From Kordiimonadaceae bacterium (GTDB taxonomy: Bacteria > Pseudomonadota > Alphaproteobacteria > Sphingomonadales > Emcibacteraceae), in assembly GCA_018660225.1 (NCBI GenBank), contig JABJKT010000203.1, forward strand, positions 1-36,147: DNA of 36,147 nt, in the 5' to 3' direction. The translations under genes were made by a program, and so were the position numbers. The notes under the pieces are model-generated. The model did not search any database. It was not told where the DNA came from and saw only the letters and a list, made by a program, of their open reading frames with translations. Positions 7,614 through 15,830 of this stretch are shown piece after piece (position 1 is the stretch's first letter; each line of letters opens with the position of its first letter).

Positions 7614-9647
7614 ATGATGAAGTCTTTCAAGTGTGTTATTTGTTTTTTTCTATTGATGAGCCAATATGGGTTTGCGCAAACTAGCGCCGGTAGCGTGACC
7701 GTTTATGATAAAGTATATCTGGCGGGTATCATCAATGCAGTAAATGCCCTTGATCTGGCAATGAAAGTTCCGGGCGGGCAGGTTATTCTCAGCCGCAGTG
7801 AAAATAGCGCGCGCGGATTTGGCAGTAATGATGACGGTATTTTGATCAACGGCAAAAGATTATCAGGCAAAAATAACAATAGTGAAGCCGCTCTTGGCAG
7901 AATTGCTGTTTCTCAGGTGCTTCGCATAGAAATTATTCGCGGCTCATCACCGGATGTAAAAGTATCAAGCCAGGAAGCCATGATGAATATCGTGCTGGTG
8001 GGGGATAACAGCAGCGGCAGCGGTACTTTTGATGTTGGCGCGCGTATTCTGCCGGGCGGGCGCCTTTTTCCACTTGGGTTATTATCCTATAGCGGCAGTT
8101 CCGGTAAGCTCGATTATTTTATGGAAGCATCCCAGTCGGGCTATATTACCGATTATTTCAGAGACGATAATATTATAAACGGTGACGGCATTACCGAAAA
8201 ATCCCTTATTGACAAAGGTGATCAGTATTTTCATAGCCGTGCCCTATCAGGCAATATAACGTATAGCTTTTCTGATAGCGACCAGCTCCGCCTTAATGCT
8301 CGCCTAACCAATGACAGATCACGGGTCAATTGGAACGGTGAGGTGGATAATTTTTCACCGCTCGGTGTTTTAGAGACAAGTGGCGAAGCCCTGCAAAAAA
8401 TCGCCATGGATAAGCCCGGCTTTGAAGTGGGGGGAGACTATACGGGTAATATTTCTGACAAATGGGGTTATAAATTATTGGGTATCTACACCAGTAGTGA
8501 CGCTAAAACCAACCAGAAAAGAGATGCGCTAATCACAGAAGAACCAGCCCTTTTTGATAGCGATACGACATTTTTCAGTAATGCCCGTGAAGCCATTTTC
8601 CGCCCAAACTTAAGCTATAATATGACAAGCGGTGGCGAGCTGAAAATAGGATCGGAACTGGCCTATAACAGTGTTGAAGCGGGACTAGATGAAAATGACT
8701 TAGTTACAGTTAAGGAAACCAGATCAGAAAGTTTTATAAATTATACCGGAAAACTGAGCGATAATTTAAACCTCGACACAGCCTTAAAATATGAATATTC
8801 AAAAATTTCTCAAATAAGCGATAGTCGTAACAGATCAGAGAACTTCTCATTTTTAAAACCAAGCATTGATCTTCGTTATGATTTAGGGGCGCAAAATCAG
8901 TTCCAATTATCTGCGCGGCGTGAGGTATCCCAACTTAATTTTAATGATTTCGCCGCCTCGGTTGATGAAGACAATATCTTTTTTGGTGGCAATCAAGATC
9001 TTGTGCCTGAAAAAAGCTGGGGCATTGAAGGCTCTTTTGAGCGACGTTTTGCAAACGATCAAGGCCATATCAAAATTGGTCTTAAACATGAACGCATTTC
9101 TGATCATATTGAACTGATTGAAGTGGCGCCAAATATTGCCGGTGTTGGTAATGTGGGAAATGCCACACAAAACACATTAAACCTGAGCACCAGTCTAAAG
9201 TTTGGCTTTATTGGCCTTGAAAATGTGGTGCTTGACGGTAGTATTGAATTTTTTGATACCAACACGGTTGATGCTTTTAGCGGTCAGCAAAGAGATTATA
9301 ACAGTGATCAGACTTTTGCTTCAACCGGTATATTGCGGCACGATCTTGAAGAGCTCGGCCTCAGTTACAGCTTGCAATTCTGGTACTACGGACCGCAAAA
9401 AATATATTCAATAGACCAGTTAACCGACCGAAATCACGACATACTGCATCTAAGTTTCAGCGTCAGTTACAATATATTTAAAAATATGGTCCTGACAGCA
9501 TCGGTAGATAATCTGGCAAATGCCAACGAAAGCCGCATCAGAACAATTTATGCTCCTAATAGGACAAGTGGTATGATTTCTTTTATCGAGGACAGAGAAC
9601 AACATTTAGATAAAAGGTTTCGCCTCAGATTGAAAGGGACTTTTTAA
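7614..9647 (+). CDS. TonB-dependent receptor-like outer-membrane protein
   Basis: 677-residue outer-membrane protein with a signal peptide (about 1-21, FAQ). A possible TonB box (SVTVYD) follows, then a plug domain that includes ARGFGSNDDGILINGKRL, the VLRIEIIRGSS segment and a final MNIVL stretch like the plug end INIVTK. The rest alternates in beta-barrel style and finishes with aromatic Phe (RLRLKGTF), the usual barrel-assembly end. Such receptors take up large or scarce ligands using TonB energy; the ligand is not identifiable. An ATG-ATG pair gives starts at 7614 or 7617 after an AGGA site. It is probably regulated by the upstream LytTR protein. Its 3' end overlaps the convergent Fe-S gene by 23 bases. 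Confidence 0.82.
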   Translation: MMKSFKCVICFFLLMSQYGFAQTSAGSVTVYDKVYLAGIINAVNALDLAMKVPGGQVILSRSENSARGFGSNDDGILINGKRLSGKNNNSEAALGRIAVSQVLRIEIIRGSSPDVKVSSQEAMMNIVLVGDNSSGSGTFDVGARILPGGRLFPLGLLSYSGSSGKLDYFMEASQSGYITDYFRDDNIINGDGITEKSLIDKGDQYFHSRALSGNITYSFSDSDQLRLNARLTNDRSRVNWNGEVDNFSPLGVLETSGEALQKIAMDKPGFEVGGDYTGNISDKWGYKLLGIYTSSDAKTNQKRDALITEEPALFDSDTTFFSNAREAIFRPNLSYNMTSGGELKIGSELAYNSVEAGLDENDLVTVKETRSESFINYTGKLSDNLNLDTALKYEYSKISQISDSRNRSENFSFLKPSIDLRYDLGAQNQFQLSARREVSQLNFNDFAASVDEDNIFFGGNQDLVPEKSWGIEGSFERRFANDQGHIKIGLKHERISDHIELIEVAPNIAGVGNVGNATQNTLNLSTSLKFGFIGLENVVLDGSIEFFDTNTVDAFSGQQRDYNSDQTFASTGILRHDLEELGLSYSLQFWYYGPQKIYSIDQLTDRNHDILHLSFSVSYNIFKNMVLTASVDNLANANESRIRTIYAPNRTSGMISFIEDREQHLDKRFRLRLKGTF

Positions 9648-10620
9648 GCGTTCTCTTTAGTTTCTTTTTCGCTATTTTTTTAATCAGGTTGCTTGGTACA
9701 CCGGGGCGGGCCCATGGGCAGGCGGCAAGACACATGCCGCAGCCGGTATGTTCATTAAAAAATGGCAGGCATTTATCAAAATCTACGTACCATTTTTCAA
9801 CGCCGCGCACCATCTGCTTTTCTGGTGAAATCGCTTCTGGCAGACAGGCGGTTTCGCACGCTCTGCAATTTATGCAAAAATCATCAACACCAAAACTGTC
9901 GGCGCTATCAAGGTCAAGTGGCATATTGGTCACCAACGCCCCAAGACGAAGCACAGAACCATGCTCGCGGTTAATAAGCGAGCCATGTTTGCCAAGCTCA
10001 CCTATACCGCCTTCAAGGGCCGGTGGGACAAGCAAAATAGGGACATTTTTTGAACCGCCGTAACTTTCCGCGTTCCAGCCCTGCTTATGAATCCATGCGG
10101 CAATGGCGTTTGAGACAAGATGCGCTTCACCGTACTGCTTGATCACTTCGATGGCGGCAATGACTTCAGGTGCGGTTTTAAGATTTTCAAAATCCATCGC
10201 TACACCAATGGAAATCACCGTGTCATAAGGCACATCAAATGTTTCTATCACCCATTCAGGGCGTAATTTTGTAATTCCAACGGCAACTGCACCGTGGTCA
10301 AAACCAACTTTTTTTGCAAGCTCTGTCCATTCACCAGACGGTTTTTCAAGCCGGACAGGTGAGGCTGGCGGAATTTCCTGTGACCTTATCACATCCGCTT
10401 CCATTTGGGTTTTATAAAGCTCTTCATCGCGCGGCGCGTGATCTTCAAAAAATTGCATCAGTGGGCCAAACGGAGTGAGCGATGCTTCCTGCCAATATAT
10501 TGGCGTCGAGCGACGTACTTCCGTTTCGCCAAGACCGTTTAGATCATTGCCCGACACACCATCAGGCCAGATATCCATCTGCTCTTTACTGGGTACAAAT
10601 TTTTCTTTGATCTTTCTCAC
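9625..10620 (-). CDS. Reductive-dehalogenase-like / epoxyqueuosine-reductase-like 4Fe-4S protein
   Basis: 331 residues with two ferredoxin-type clusters: Cys249, 252, 255, 259, and Cys284, 294, 297, 301 with the CPWARPG ending. Before them, GGIGELGKHGSLINREHGSVLRL followed by LVTNMPL closely follows the GELGRHG...vRl...TDLPL block of RdhA-type and QueG-related corrinoid-dependent reductases. It has no Tat or other signal peptide, so it is likely cytoplasmic, unlike respiratory RdhA. A corrinoid cofactor and the substrate are inferences. The start is GTG (10620), one base after the SGNH gene stop, in the PhoD-SGNH operon. A basic Lys-rich tail (KKIAKKKLKRTLKK) ends the protein and overlaps the TonB receptor gene end. 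Confidence 0.75.
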   Translation of the reverse strand: MRKIKEKFVPSKEQMDIWPDGVSGNDLNGLGETEVRRSTPIYWQEASLTPFGPLMQFFEDHAPRDEELYKTQMEADVIRSQEIPPASPVRLEKPSGEWTELAKKVGFDHGAVAVGITKLRPEWVIETFDVPYDTVISIGVAMDFENLKTAPEVIAAIEVIKQYGEAHLVSNAIAAWIHKQGWNAESYGGSKNVPILLVPPALEGGIGELGKHGSLINREHGSVLRLGALVTNMPLDLDSADSFGVDDFCINCRACETACLPEAISPEKQMVRGVEKWYVDFDKCLPFFNEHTGCGMCLAACPWARPGVPSNLIKKIAKKKLKRTLKKSLSI

Positions 10621-10621
10621 T

Positions 10622-11506
10622 TTAATTTCTAATCCGGCTTATTTCTGCTCTTAATATCGGGTCCCATAGCTCATATCCTAGCGGATTTAAATGCATTCCA
10701 TCGCCAAGGAATATTTCAGCTTTCAGGCTTCCGTCCGCCTTTATCATCGCACTGGTAATATCAATATAATAAAGATTATCGTGTTCGTCGCTATATTCAA
10801 TTAGTTTTTGATTGGTAAGAAGCTTGTTATTACGCACTTCTTTTCCAAGCAGATCATCAATCAACGTTGGCTTCATAGAGAGCAACAAAATTGGCGTGCC
10901 CGGAAAATCCTGATCTACTTTATCAATAAGTTCTTTAAAGGCATTAACCGAAAATTCGGGTGATTTTCCTGCTTCAACATCAATATCGCAGTAGACCACC
11001 ATCATTGACGGGTTATGCTTTTTAACTACATCATCATAATAGTGGATCACTTCTGGCAGGCTAGCGCCCCCAAATCCACGATTAACAACCGGATATTCAG
11101 GAAAAGAATTGGCGGTTGGCCAGTAAACGATGCTTGAGCTTCCCACAAACAATATAGGGTTTTCGGGGGCTGTATTTCTCACATCAAAGCGTCTGAAATT
11201 TTCTATGGTGCTTTCAAATCGATCAATTTTTGTGGTTCGTGTGCGAACATATTTGACCTGACCGCGGTGATATAGGGCCATGGCGGCGGCATATTTTTCC
11301 GGATTATCGTTATAATCATCTTTACTCCCCATCCAAAAATCGCGGCCTCTACTATAAAACTCTGCTAATGTTTCATCATTTACCGCACTACTTGTTACTG
11401 CCTTATTCAGATAGCTTGAATATTGCTCTAAACTCATGGACTGAGCTTGTGCAAAAGTCGGTAAAACAAAGAGAGCCCCAATTAAGATTATTAGTGTTTT
11501 TAGCAT
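10622..11506 (-). CDS. SGNH/GDSL-type hydrolase, exported
   Basis: 294-residue predicted esterase-fold protein with a signal peptide (MLKTLIILIGALFVLPTFAQA). Block I is GSSS near 122-125 (nucleophile probably Ser124), block II is NRGFGGAS, and the catalytic pair Asp-x-x-His is DGMHLN near the C terminus. Block III normally reads GDND, but here it is YCDIDV with the Asn of the oxyanion hole replaced and one residue missing. The start at 11506 was preferred to an ATG 60 bases upstream because the latter lies inside the PhoD gene, while AGGAT plus the signal peptide fit 11506. The gap from the PhoD stop is 10 bases and to the Fe-S gene 1 base: a tight operon. Substrate unknown; related proteins act on esters or acyl groups. 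Confidence 0.8.
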   Translation of the reverse strand: MLKTLIILIGALFVLPTFAQAQSMSLEQYSSYLNKAVTSSAVNDETLAEFYSRGRDFWMGSKDDYNDNPEKYAAAMALYHRGQVKYVRTRTTKIDRFESTIENFRRFDVRNTAPENPILFVGSSSIVYWPTANSFPEYPVVNRGFGGASLPEVIHYYDDVVKKHNPSMMVVYCDIDVEAGKSPEFSVNAFKELIDKVDQDFPGTPILLLSMKPTLIDDLLGKEVRNNKLLTNQKLIEYSDEHDNLYYIDITSAMIKADGSLKAEIFLGDGMHLNPLGYELWDPILRAEISRIRN

Positions 11507-11516
11507 TATTATTATC

Positions 11517-13208
11517 CTATTTATTTGGAATATCTTCCAGAGTGACTTTTCCGTCGGCGCAGTCACCTAACGTATATTTTAAGGTTTTACGCTTGGTTAA
11601 ATCAAATTCCTTTTTTTCAATATCTGAAACAAAATACCAGCTCGCCGTCGTATCTTCTGGCGTAATGGTGAGCGTCATATATCCCCGCCCCAATATACTG
11701 ACATAGGCCATATGGTCCATATGATCATAATAAGCCTGTTCAACCTGTTTTACTTTTCCGATCCGGTTACCGCGACCGGGTGAGGTTATAGCCCCAGTTC
11801 CAAATTCAGCACCATAATGTTTGCCACCCATTTTGTCGGTAAGTGACATGGCCCAGCAAGAATGGGTGTCACCCGTAAGGACGACGGGATTACCGGGATG
11901 TTTTTCAAACATGTCAAAAACTCTACGTCTGACCGGCTGATAACCGTCCCAGGCATCGGGATTATAAAATCCACCCTGTTCTTCAGCGACGGCCATGCTG
12001 AGCTGCTCACCGCCAGAAAACTTTTTCATTTCTTCCGGCGTAAAAACGGATGATAAAGGCGGTTCAGGACGGTAGCTCATAATAATTTGCTGACCGAGAA
12101 TTTGCCACGGAATACCGTCTGTTACTGATTTTTCCAATGTCTTATCAAGCCATGCTTCCTGCTCAGCGCCAAGCAAAGATCGCTCTTCCTCCTCCAAACG
12201 CTTATGAAAGGCGGCATAATCAGGTTTCTGATTTTCATCAAGTTCCACATCAAGGCCATATTCAAGTGGACGTTCGCGCCCGACAATACGCGTATCAAGC
12301 ATGGCGAGGGTTGCCAGTTTTCCAAAATTAAAAGACCGCACCGTTGGCAGCTCAGCAATTGGCACACGAACCGGTAGCCATTCCATAAAAGCCTTGGTCG
12401 CGGCGCGGCGGCGCGTCGCCCAGTCACCTTCCGTTTCATCATGATTTAAGGCGCCCGTAGAATAAGAATTGTTGGTAAATTCGTGATCATCCCATGCACA
12501 AATAAAAGGGTATTTCCGGTGGATTGCCTGCAAGTCATCATCAGTCTTGTAGAGTGCATAACGAAGGCGATAATCGGACAGTGAAACTATTTCATGAGGC
12601 GGATCAAGCATACGGCCCATGCTCTGCGCATTTGGTGAACCATAACCACCATCACCGCGTTCATAAATATAATCCCCCAGATGAAGCACAACATCAAAAG
12701 GACCATTATCAGCGATAGCACGGTAACCATGGAAATAACCAAATGGATAGTTTGAGCACGAAACCACGGCCATCTTAATCGTGTCCATTCCATCCTTATG
12801 TAAAGTTTTAGTCTCCCCTACCTGTGAGATTTCATCACCAACCATAAAACGGTAAAAATAATTCTGAGCAGGCTCAAGTCCCATGACATCTTCTTTAACG
12901 GTAAAATCTCTGTCAGGGTTCGTGGTGAAGGAACCACTTTTAACAATTTCATTGAAATTGTTATCCATGGCCATTTGCCACGCAACGCTGACAGCGCCGG
13001 CATAGGTCGCATCAGTTGGCGTAACGCGTGTCCAGATGATAACCTGGTTATGAAGTGGATCACCACTAGCGACGCCATGGTTAAAGCTTACCGGGATAAC
13101 TTGCTCGGGTTTTTCTGAATTTCCACAGCCACTCACTGCAAAGGCGGCCCCGGCTGGTAGTGTTTTTAAAATCCCCCGGCGATTGATAGAATATTTATCC
13201 TTGGTCAT
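11517..13208 (-). CDS. PhoD-like alkaline phosphatase D family protein, Tat-exported lipoprotein
   Basis: 563 residues, matching the usual PhoD size. The N terminus has a Tat signal (S-x-N-R-R-G-I-L-K, Arg10-Arg11) followed by a lipobox ending in Cys28 (AVSGC). The PhoD N-terminal domain starts at FNHGVASGDP with IIWTRVTP. Metal-binding motifs are LHLGDYIYE, AWDDHEF and LTGDTHSCW. The family hydrolyses phosphomono- or diesters outside the cytoplasm, using Fe3+/Ca2+ in the well-studied Bacillus enzyme; the substrate here is open. It is the first gene of the operon with the SGNH and Fe-S genes and ends in TAG at 11517-11519, so TAG works as a stop in this genome. The ribosome site before the ATG is weak. 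Confidence 0.88.
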   Translation of the reverse strand: MTKDKYSINRRGILKTLPAGAAFAVSGCGNSEKPEQVIPVSFNHGVASGDPLHNQVIIWTRVTPTDATYAGAVSVAWQMAMDNNFNEIVKSGSFTTNPDRDFTVKEDVMGLEPAQNYFYRFMVGDEISQVGETKTLHKDGMDTIKMAVVSCSNYPFGYFHGYRAIADNGPFDVVLHLGDYIYERGDGGYGSPNAQSMGRMLDPPHEIVSLSDYRLRYALYKTDDDLQAIHRKYPFICAWDDHEFTNNSYSTGALNHDETEGDWATRRRAATKAFMEWLPVRVPIAELPTVRSFNFGKLATLAMLDTRIVGRERPLEYGLDVELDENQKPDYAAFHKRLEEEERSLLGAEQEAWLDKTLEKSVTDGIPWQILGQQIIMSYRPEPPLSSVFTPEEMKKFSGGEQLSMAVAEEQGGFYNPDAWDGYQPVRRRVFDMFEKHPGNPVVLTGDTHSCWAMSLTDKMGGKHYGAEFGTGAITSPGRGNRIGKVKQVEQAYYDHMDHMAYVSILGRGYMTLTITPEDTTASWYFVSDIEKKEFDLTKRKTLKYTLGDCADGKVTLEDIPNK

Positions 13209-13352
13209 ACTTCAGTTACTCACTAAATTTTTTGATGTTTTTTCCAGCATACCACTAAGCGAAATGAGATACAAACTATTGGATATAGGCTTTATTAGTA
13301 AAATTCAGAATTCTATTACTTCAATATTAAATAAAATTGCAAATAGTCCTTA

Positions 13353-13388
13353 ATGGTCCTTTAAGTCACATAGACTAATAAAGACCAT
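13353..13388 (+). promoter_or_regulatory. Inverted repeat in the divergent phoD / repeat-protein gap
   Basis: ATGGTC (13353-13358) pairs with GACCAT (13383-13388), TTTA (13360-13363) with TAAA (13379-13382), and AGTC (13364-13367) with GACT (13373-13376). A one-base and a two-base bulge interrupt the arms, and the loop is ACATA. This makes a 14-pair hairpin or operator about 50 bases before the likely start of the next gene. There is no T tract after it, so it is not a terminator. It may be a protein-binding site or a leader structure. Confidence 0.45.
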
Positions 13389-13438
13389 AGTAAATTCAGC
13401 AATCTAGCAGAATTTTTCTTTTTAACGGGGTAAACGTT

Positions 13439-14980
13439 ATCGTTTCATCAGTTGACAGTGCAGCAGGATCTTTTGCAAGTACGGCAGCTTATGCGCTATC
13501 GCATAACCCCCGAAATCAGTCCGTTCAAATTGACCATGGCGAAAAAAAGAAAGAAATAAGCCTACGTCAAAGCGATGCTGAATATGCCCGCACAGCCAAA
13601 AAACTGGATACCAGACGCAGTCAAGAGCATAAACAATCTGTCAAAGAAGACAGCACTCTAATCAAGCTTGAAATTCCCACTAAACAAAATAATGGCTCGA
13701 GCCGTCCATTGGCGGGTAAACCATTGGTTTCACCCGATAATGTGCTTGCGCTATTGCAAAATCGTGACAAAAATACTGTAAAAGTTACTACAGAAGATGC
13801 CGTTAAAGACCGTAAAGGAATAAAAGCCAGTGTTGAAATAGAGCAGTTAACGAACAAAAAGAACGTTAAAGATAATCAAAATGAATACGTTGCTGATAGA
13901 ATACAAAGCAAAAAACATGCATCGTTAAAATTAGAAATTTCAAGAGCGGCAAATGCTGCTCCAGACATTAATATTTCCAAATCCAAGCCTGCACCGGATC
14001 TAGAACCAATTAAAATACAAATTCCCCGTAGAGAAGCCGCCCCTAAAGAAGTAGAATCGGCGCCCCCTCCTGTTGTTGCAAAACTAGCTGTCAATTCAGG
14101 TGAGAAGCATATTCCTGAAAATAAAAATGATCCCTTAGCGCCAACGGACATTAAAATTCCCAGAAGCACTCCGGAAACAAATGAAGCGCCCGTTAAATTA
14201 AAAGCACCCTTTGCTGAAATTGCCGCCAAGGATATAAAGCCAGCTTCCAATTTCAAGCCTGATACAAAAGAAAATGAGAATAATTTCATAGCCCCGCCGG
14301 ACTTTAAAATCGCAAAAAATGAACCAACAGAAAACAAAGAGCCCCTTAATTTAAAAATTGCCCCAAAAGAGGCCCCAGCCAAGGAAGAAGACACTAAGTC
14401 TAATCCAGCTCCTGATGCAGTAGTCGTTGAAAATTCAGAAGAGAAAGCTACCCCTGAGCAAGCCGCGGCCAAGCAAGGAAAGCCTGCCTCTAAATCAACG
14501 GCTGAAGAAATAGTCGTTGGAAATGCTGTAGAGACCGAAAACAAAGAAAATCAAAATCAATATGTGTCTGACAGAAAATCATTTAAACATGACACATCAC
14601 TCGGCGGCGAAAACGCAAGACCTGAAGCGGCGGCTCCTGACATAAAAATTGCCGCTGCAACACCGGCGGCGGGTGACGATACAAATAAACTAAAAATCGC
14701 CCGTGAAGAAGAGGCCTCTAAAAAAATAAAAGCGACTTCCGGACCTGAAATTGAGACAATTGCAAATAAAACCCCCGCTAAAAAAGAAACCAATGAGAAA
14801 AAAGAACTTAATCTTTCCATTCCAAGCAAGCCACAAGGTCAAAGCACAGAAGCAAGCAGTGAAGGTGGTGAAAATTCTGAAGCGGGCGTAGAAGGTTCAC
14901 AAGCAGGCGGCGAAAATTCTCAATCCGGTGGTGTTTTAGGTGAAGGTTCAGAATTCAAGCTCGATAGTTTCACAATATAA
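13439..14980 (+). CDS. Disordered Lys/Ala/Pro/Glu-rich repeat protein, probable ATC start
   Basis: Unrecognised protein. From TTG at 13709 it is 423 residues, but the same frame is open back to a TAA at 13391-13393 and reads plausible protein (IVSSVDSAAGSFASTAAYALSHN...). No ATG, GTG or TTG lies in this extension. A GGGGTAA site (13427-13433) stands eight bases before ATC 13439, the start used here (513 residues). The sequence has no signal peptide or membrane segment, is highly charged and looks disordered. About four imperfect repeats share the pattern KENxNxYVA...APDIKI...EPxKLKI...EAxxKE (bases about 13871-14743), and the C terminus is Gly/Ser/Glu rich (GGENS twice), ending FKLDSFTI. It is followed after 38 bases by the SNase-like gene. 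The function is unknown; a scaffold or surface-related role is possible but unsupported. Confidence 0.6.
   Translation: MVSSVDSAAGSFASTAAYALSHNPRNQSVQIDHGEKKKEISLRQSDAEYARTAKKLDTRRSQEHKQSVKEDSTLIKLEIPTKQNNGSSRPLAGKPLVSPDNVLALLQNRDKNTVKVTTEDAVKDRKGIKASVEIEQLTNKKNVKDNQNEYVADRIQSKKHASLKLEISRAANAAPDINISKSKPAPDLEPIKIQIPRREAAPKEVESAPPPVVAKLAVNSGEKHIPENKNDPLAPTDIKIPRSTPETNEAPVKLKAPFAEIAAKDIKPASNFKPDTKENENNFIAPPDFKIAKNEPTENKEPLNLKIAPKEAPAKEEDTKSNPAPDAVVVENSEEKATPEQAAAKQGKPASKSTAEEIVVGNAVETENKENQNQYVSDRKSFKHDTSLGGENARPEAAAPDIKIAAATPAAGDDTNKLKIAREEEASKKIKATSGPEIETIANKTPAKKETNEKKELNLSIPSKPQGQSTEASSEGGENSEAGVEGSQAGGENSQSGGVLGEGSEFKLDSFTI
13871..14743 (+). repeat. Degenerate protein-coding repeats inside the disordered gene
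   Basis: Four imperfect units are visible in the translation, beginning near 13871 (DNQNEYVADR... APDINI ... IKIQIPRREAAPKE), 14117 (ENKNDPLAPTDIKI ... VKLKA), 14267 (ENENNFIAPPDFKI ... LNLKIAPKEAPAKE) and 14543 (ENQNQYVSDR ... APDIKI ... KLKIAREEEASKK). Units are about 45-68 codons and diverged, so the DNA repeats are weak. The first and fourth are closest over their first 35 residues. Confidence 0.6.
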
Positions 14981-15018
14981 AATTTTACTCCCCTTACACA
15001 AATGATTATGGTTAGTTC

Positions 15019-15819
15019 ATGCGGCTCGTTAAATTAACCATTATTTTTCTACTCCTTCAGGCAAATACCTCATTTGCCTACGATAGTGCTGAGTTAATAG
15101 AAAAACTTAAACCTGAAAAGTCAGAATATTTTAAATCGCGTGTTATCCAGATCGTTGATGGCGATACGGTGTTGCTTGAAAATAATATGGAAGTGCGCCT
15201 TGTCGGCCTTCAGGCACCTAAAATTGCCCTTAGCCGAAAAAATTTCAAAGAATGGCCGCTTGGTTACGAATCCAAAGATGCTTTAAGTGAAATTACCCTG
15301 GGTAAACAGGTTATGCTTTATTACGGTGGCCTAAAAATGGACCGTTATGGCCGCGCGCTTGCGCATCTGTTTCTGGATGACGGCACATGGGTGCAGGGCG
15401 AGATGCTAAAACGCGGCATGGCCAGACTATACAGTTTTGCCGATAACCGCAGTATCATCCCTGAAATGAGAGCAGAGGAGAAAACAGCCCGACTTAAAAA
15501 TATAGGCATTTGGGATCTGGATTTTTATAAAATAAAGCCGCAGGAAATAAGCGGCAAGCATACAAACAGTTTTCAGGTAATATCTGGGCGGATCATTGAT
15601 GTAGCGACGGTTGGAAGCAATACATATTTAAATTTCGGCGATGACTATAAAACCGACTTCACCATTGTCGTGCCGGGCCGGGTTAACACAATGTTTAAAA
15701 AACAGGACATAAATTTGGCTGATTTGGAAGGTAAGATTATATTTGTTCGCGGTTGGCTAAAATATTATAATGGCCCGTCCATTGACCTCACGCATCCCGA
15801 ACAACTGATTATTCAATGA
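15019..15819 (+). CDS. Thermonuclease (SNase-like) family protein with altered catalytic residues, exported
   Basis: 266 residues with a signal peptide (about 1-20, SFA/YDS) and an SNase OB-fold domain from about residue 40 to 165. IVDGDTV keeps both Asp residues of the calcium site (Asp47, Asp49), Arg60 in EVRLVG matches nuclease Arg35, and Arg112 in DRYGRALAHL matches Arg87. Where SNase has D-T-P-E (Asp40, Glu43), this protein has Q-A-P-K (65-68), losing one metal ligand and the general base. It may bind rather than cut nucleic acid, or use a different mechanism. A second small domain (about 175-266) follows. Its TGA stop overlaps an upstream ATG of the next gene, which suggests joint expression with the M48 protease. 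Confidence 0.82.
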   Translation: MRLVKLTIIFLLLQANTSFAYDSAELIEKLKPEKSEYFKSRVIQIVDGDTVLLENNMEVRLVGLQAPKIALSRKNFKEWPLGYESKDALSEITLGKQVMLYYGGLKMDRYGRALAHLFLDDGTWVQGEMLKRGMARLYSFADNRSIIPEMRAEEKTARLKNIGIWDLDFYKIKPQEISGKHTNSFQVISGRIIDVATVGSNTYLNFGDDYKTDFTIVVPGRVNTMFKKQDINLADLEGKIIFVRGWLKYYNGPSIDLTHPEQLIIQ

Positions 15820-15830
15820 AGGAGAATAAA

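Noticed and set aside
9625-9647. 23-base overlap of convergent TonB receptor and Fe-S protein genes as evidence of a misassembly
   Set aside because: Both C termini look complete (barrel-ending Phe and a basic tail), and short convergent overlaps are common in compact genomes.
13491-13559. A 22-codon ATG frame (MRYRITPE...) inside the upstream extension of the repeat gene
   Set aside because: It is out of frame, has no good ribosome site and ends at once. It could be a leader peptide, but the in-frame extension explains the region better.
13876-14544. A 222-codon open frame on the minus strand inside the disordered repeat gene
   Set aside because: It is antisense to a gene rich in Lys, Glu, Ala and Pro codons, whose complement naturally lacks stops and yields Phe/Ser/Ala-rich sequence. 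No ribosome site or known domain is seen.
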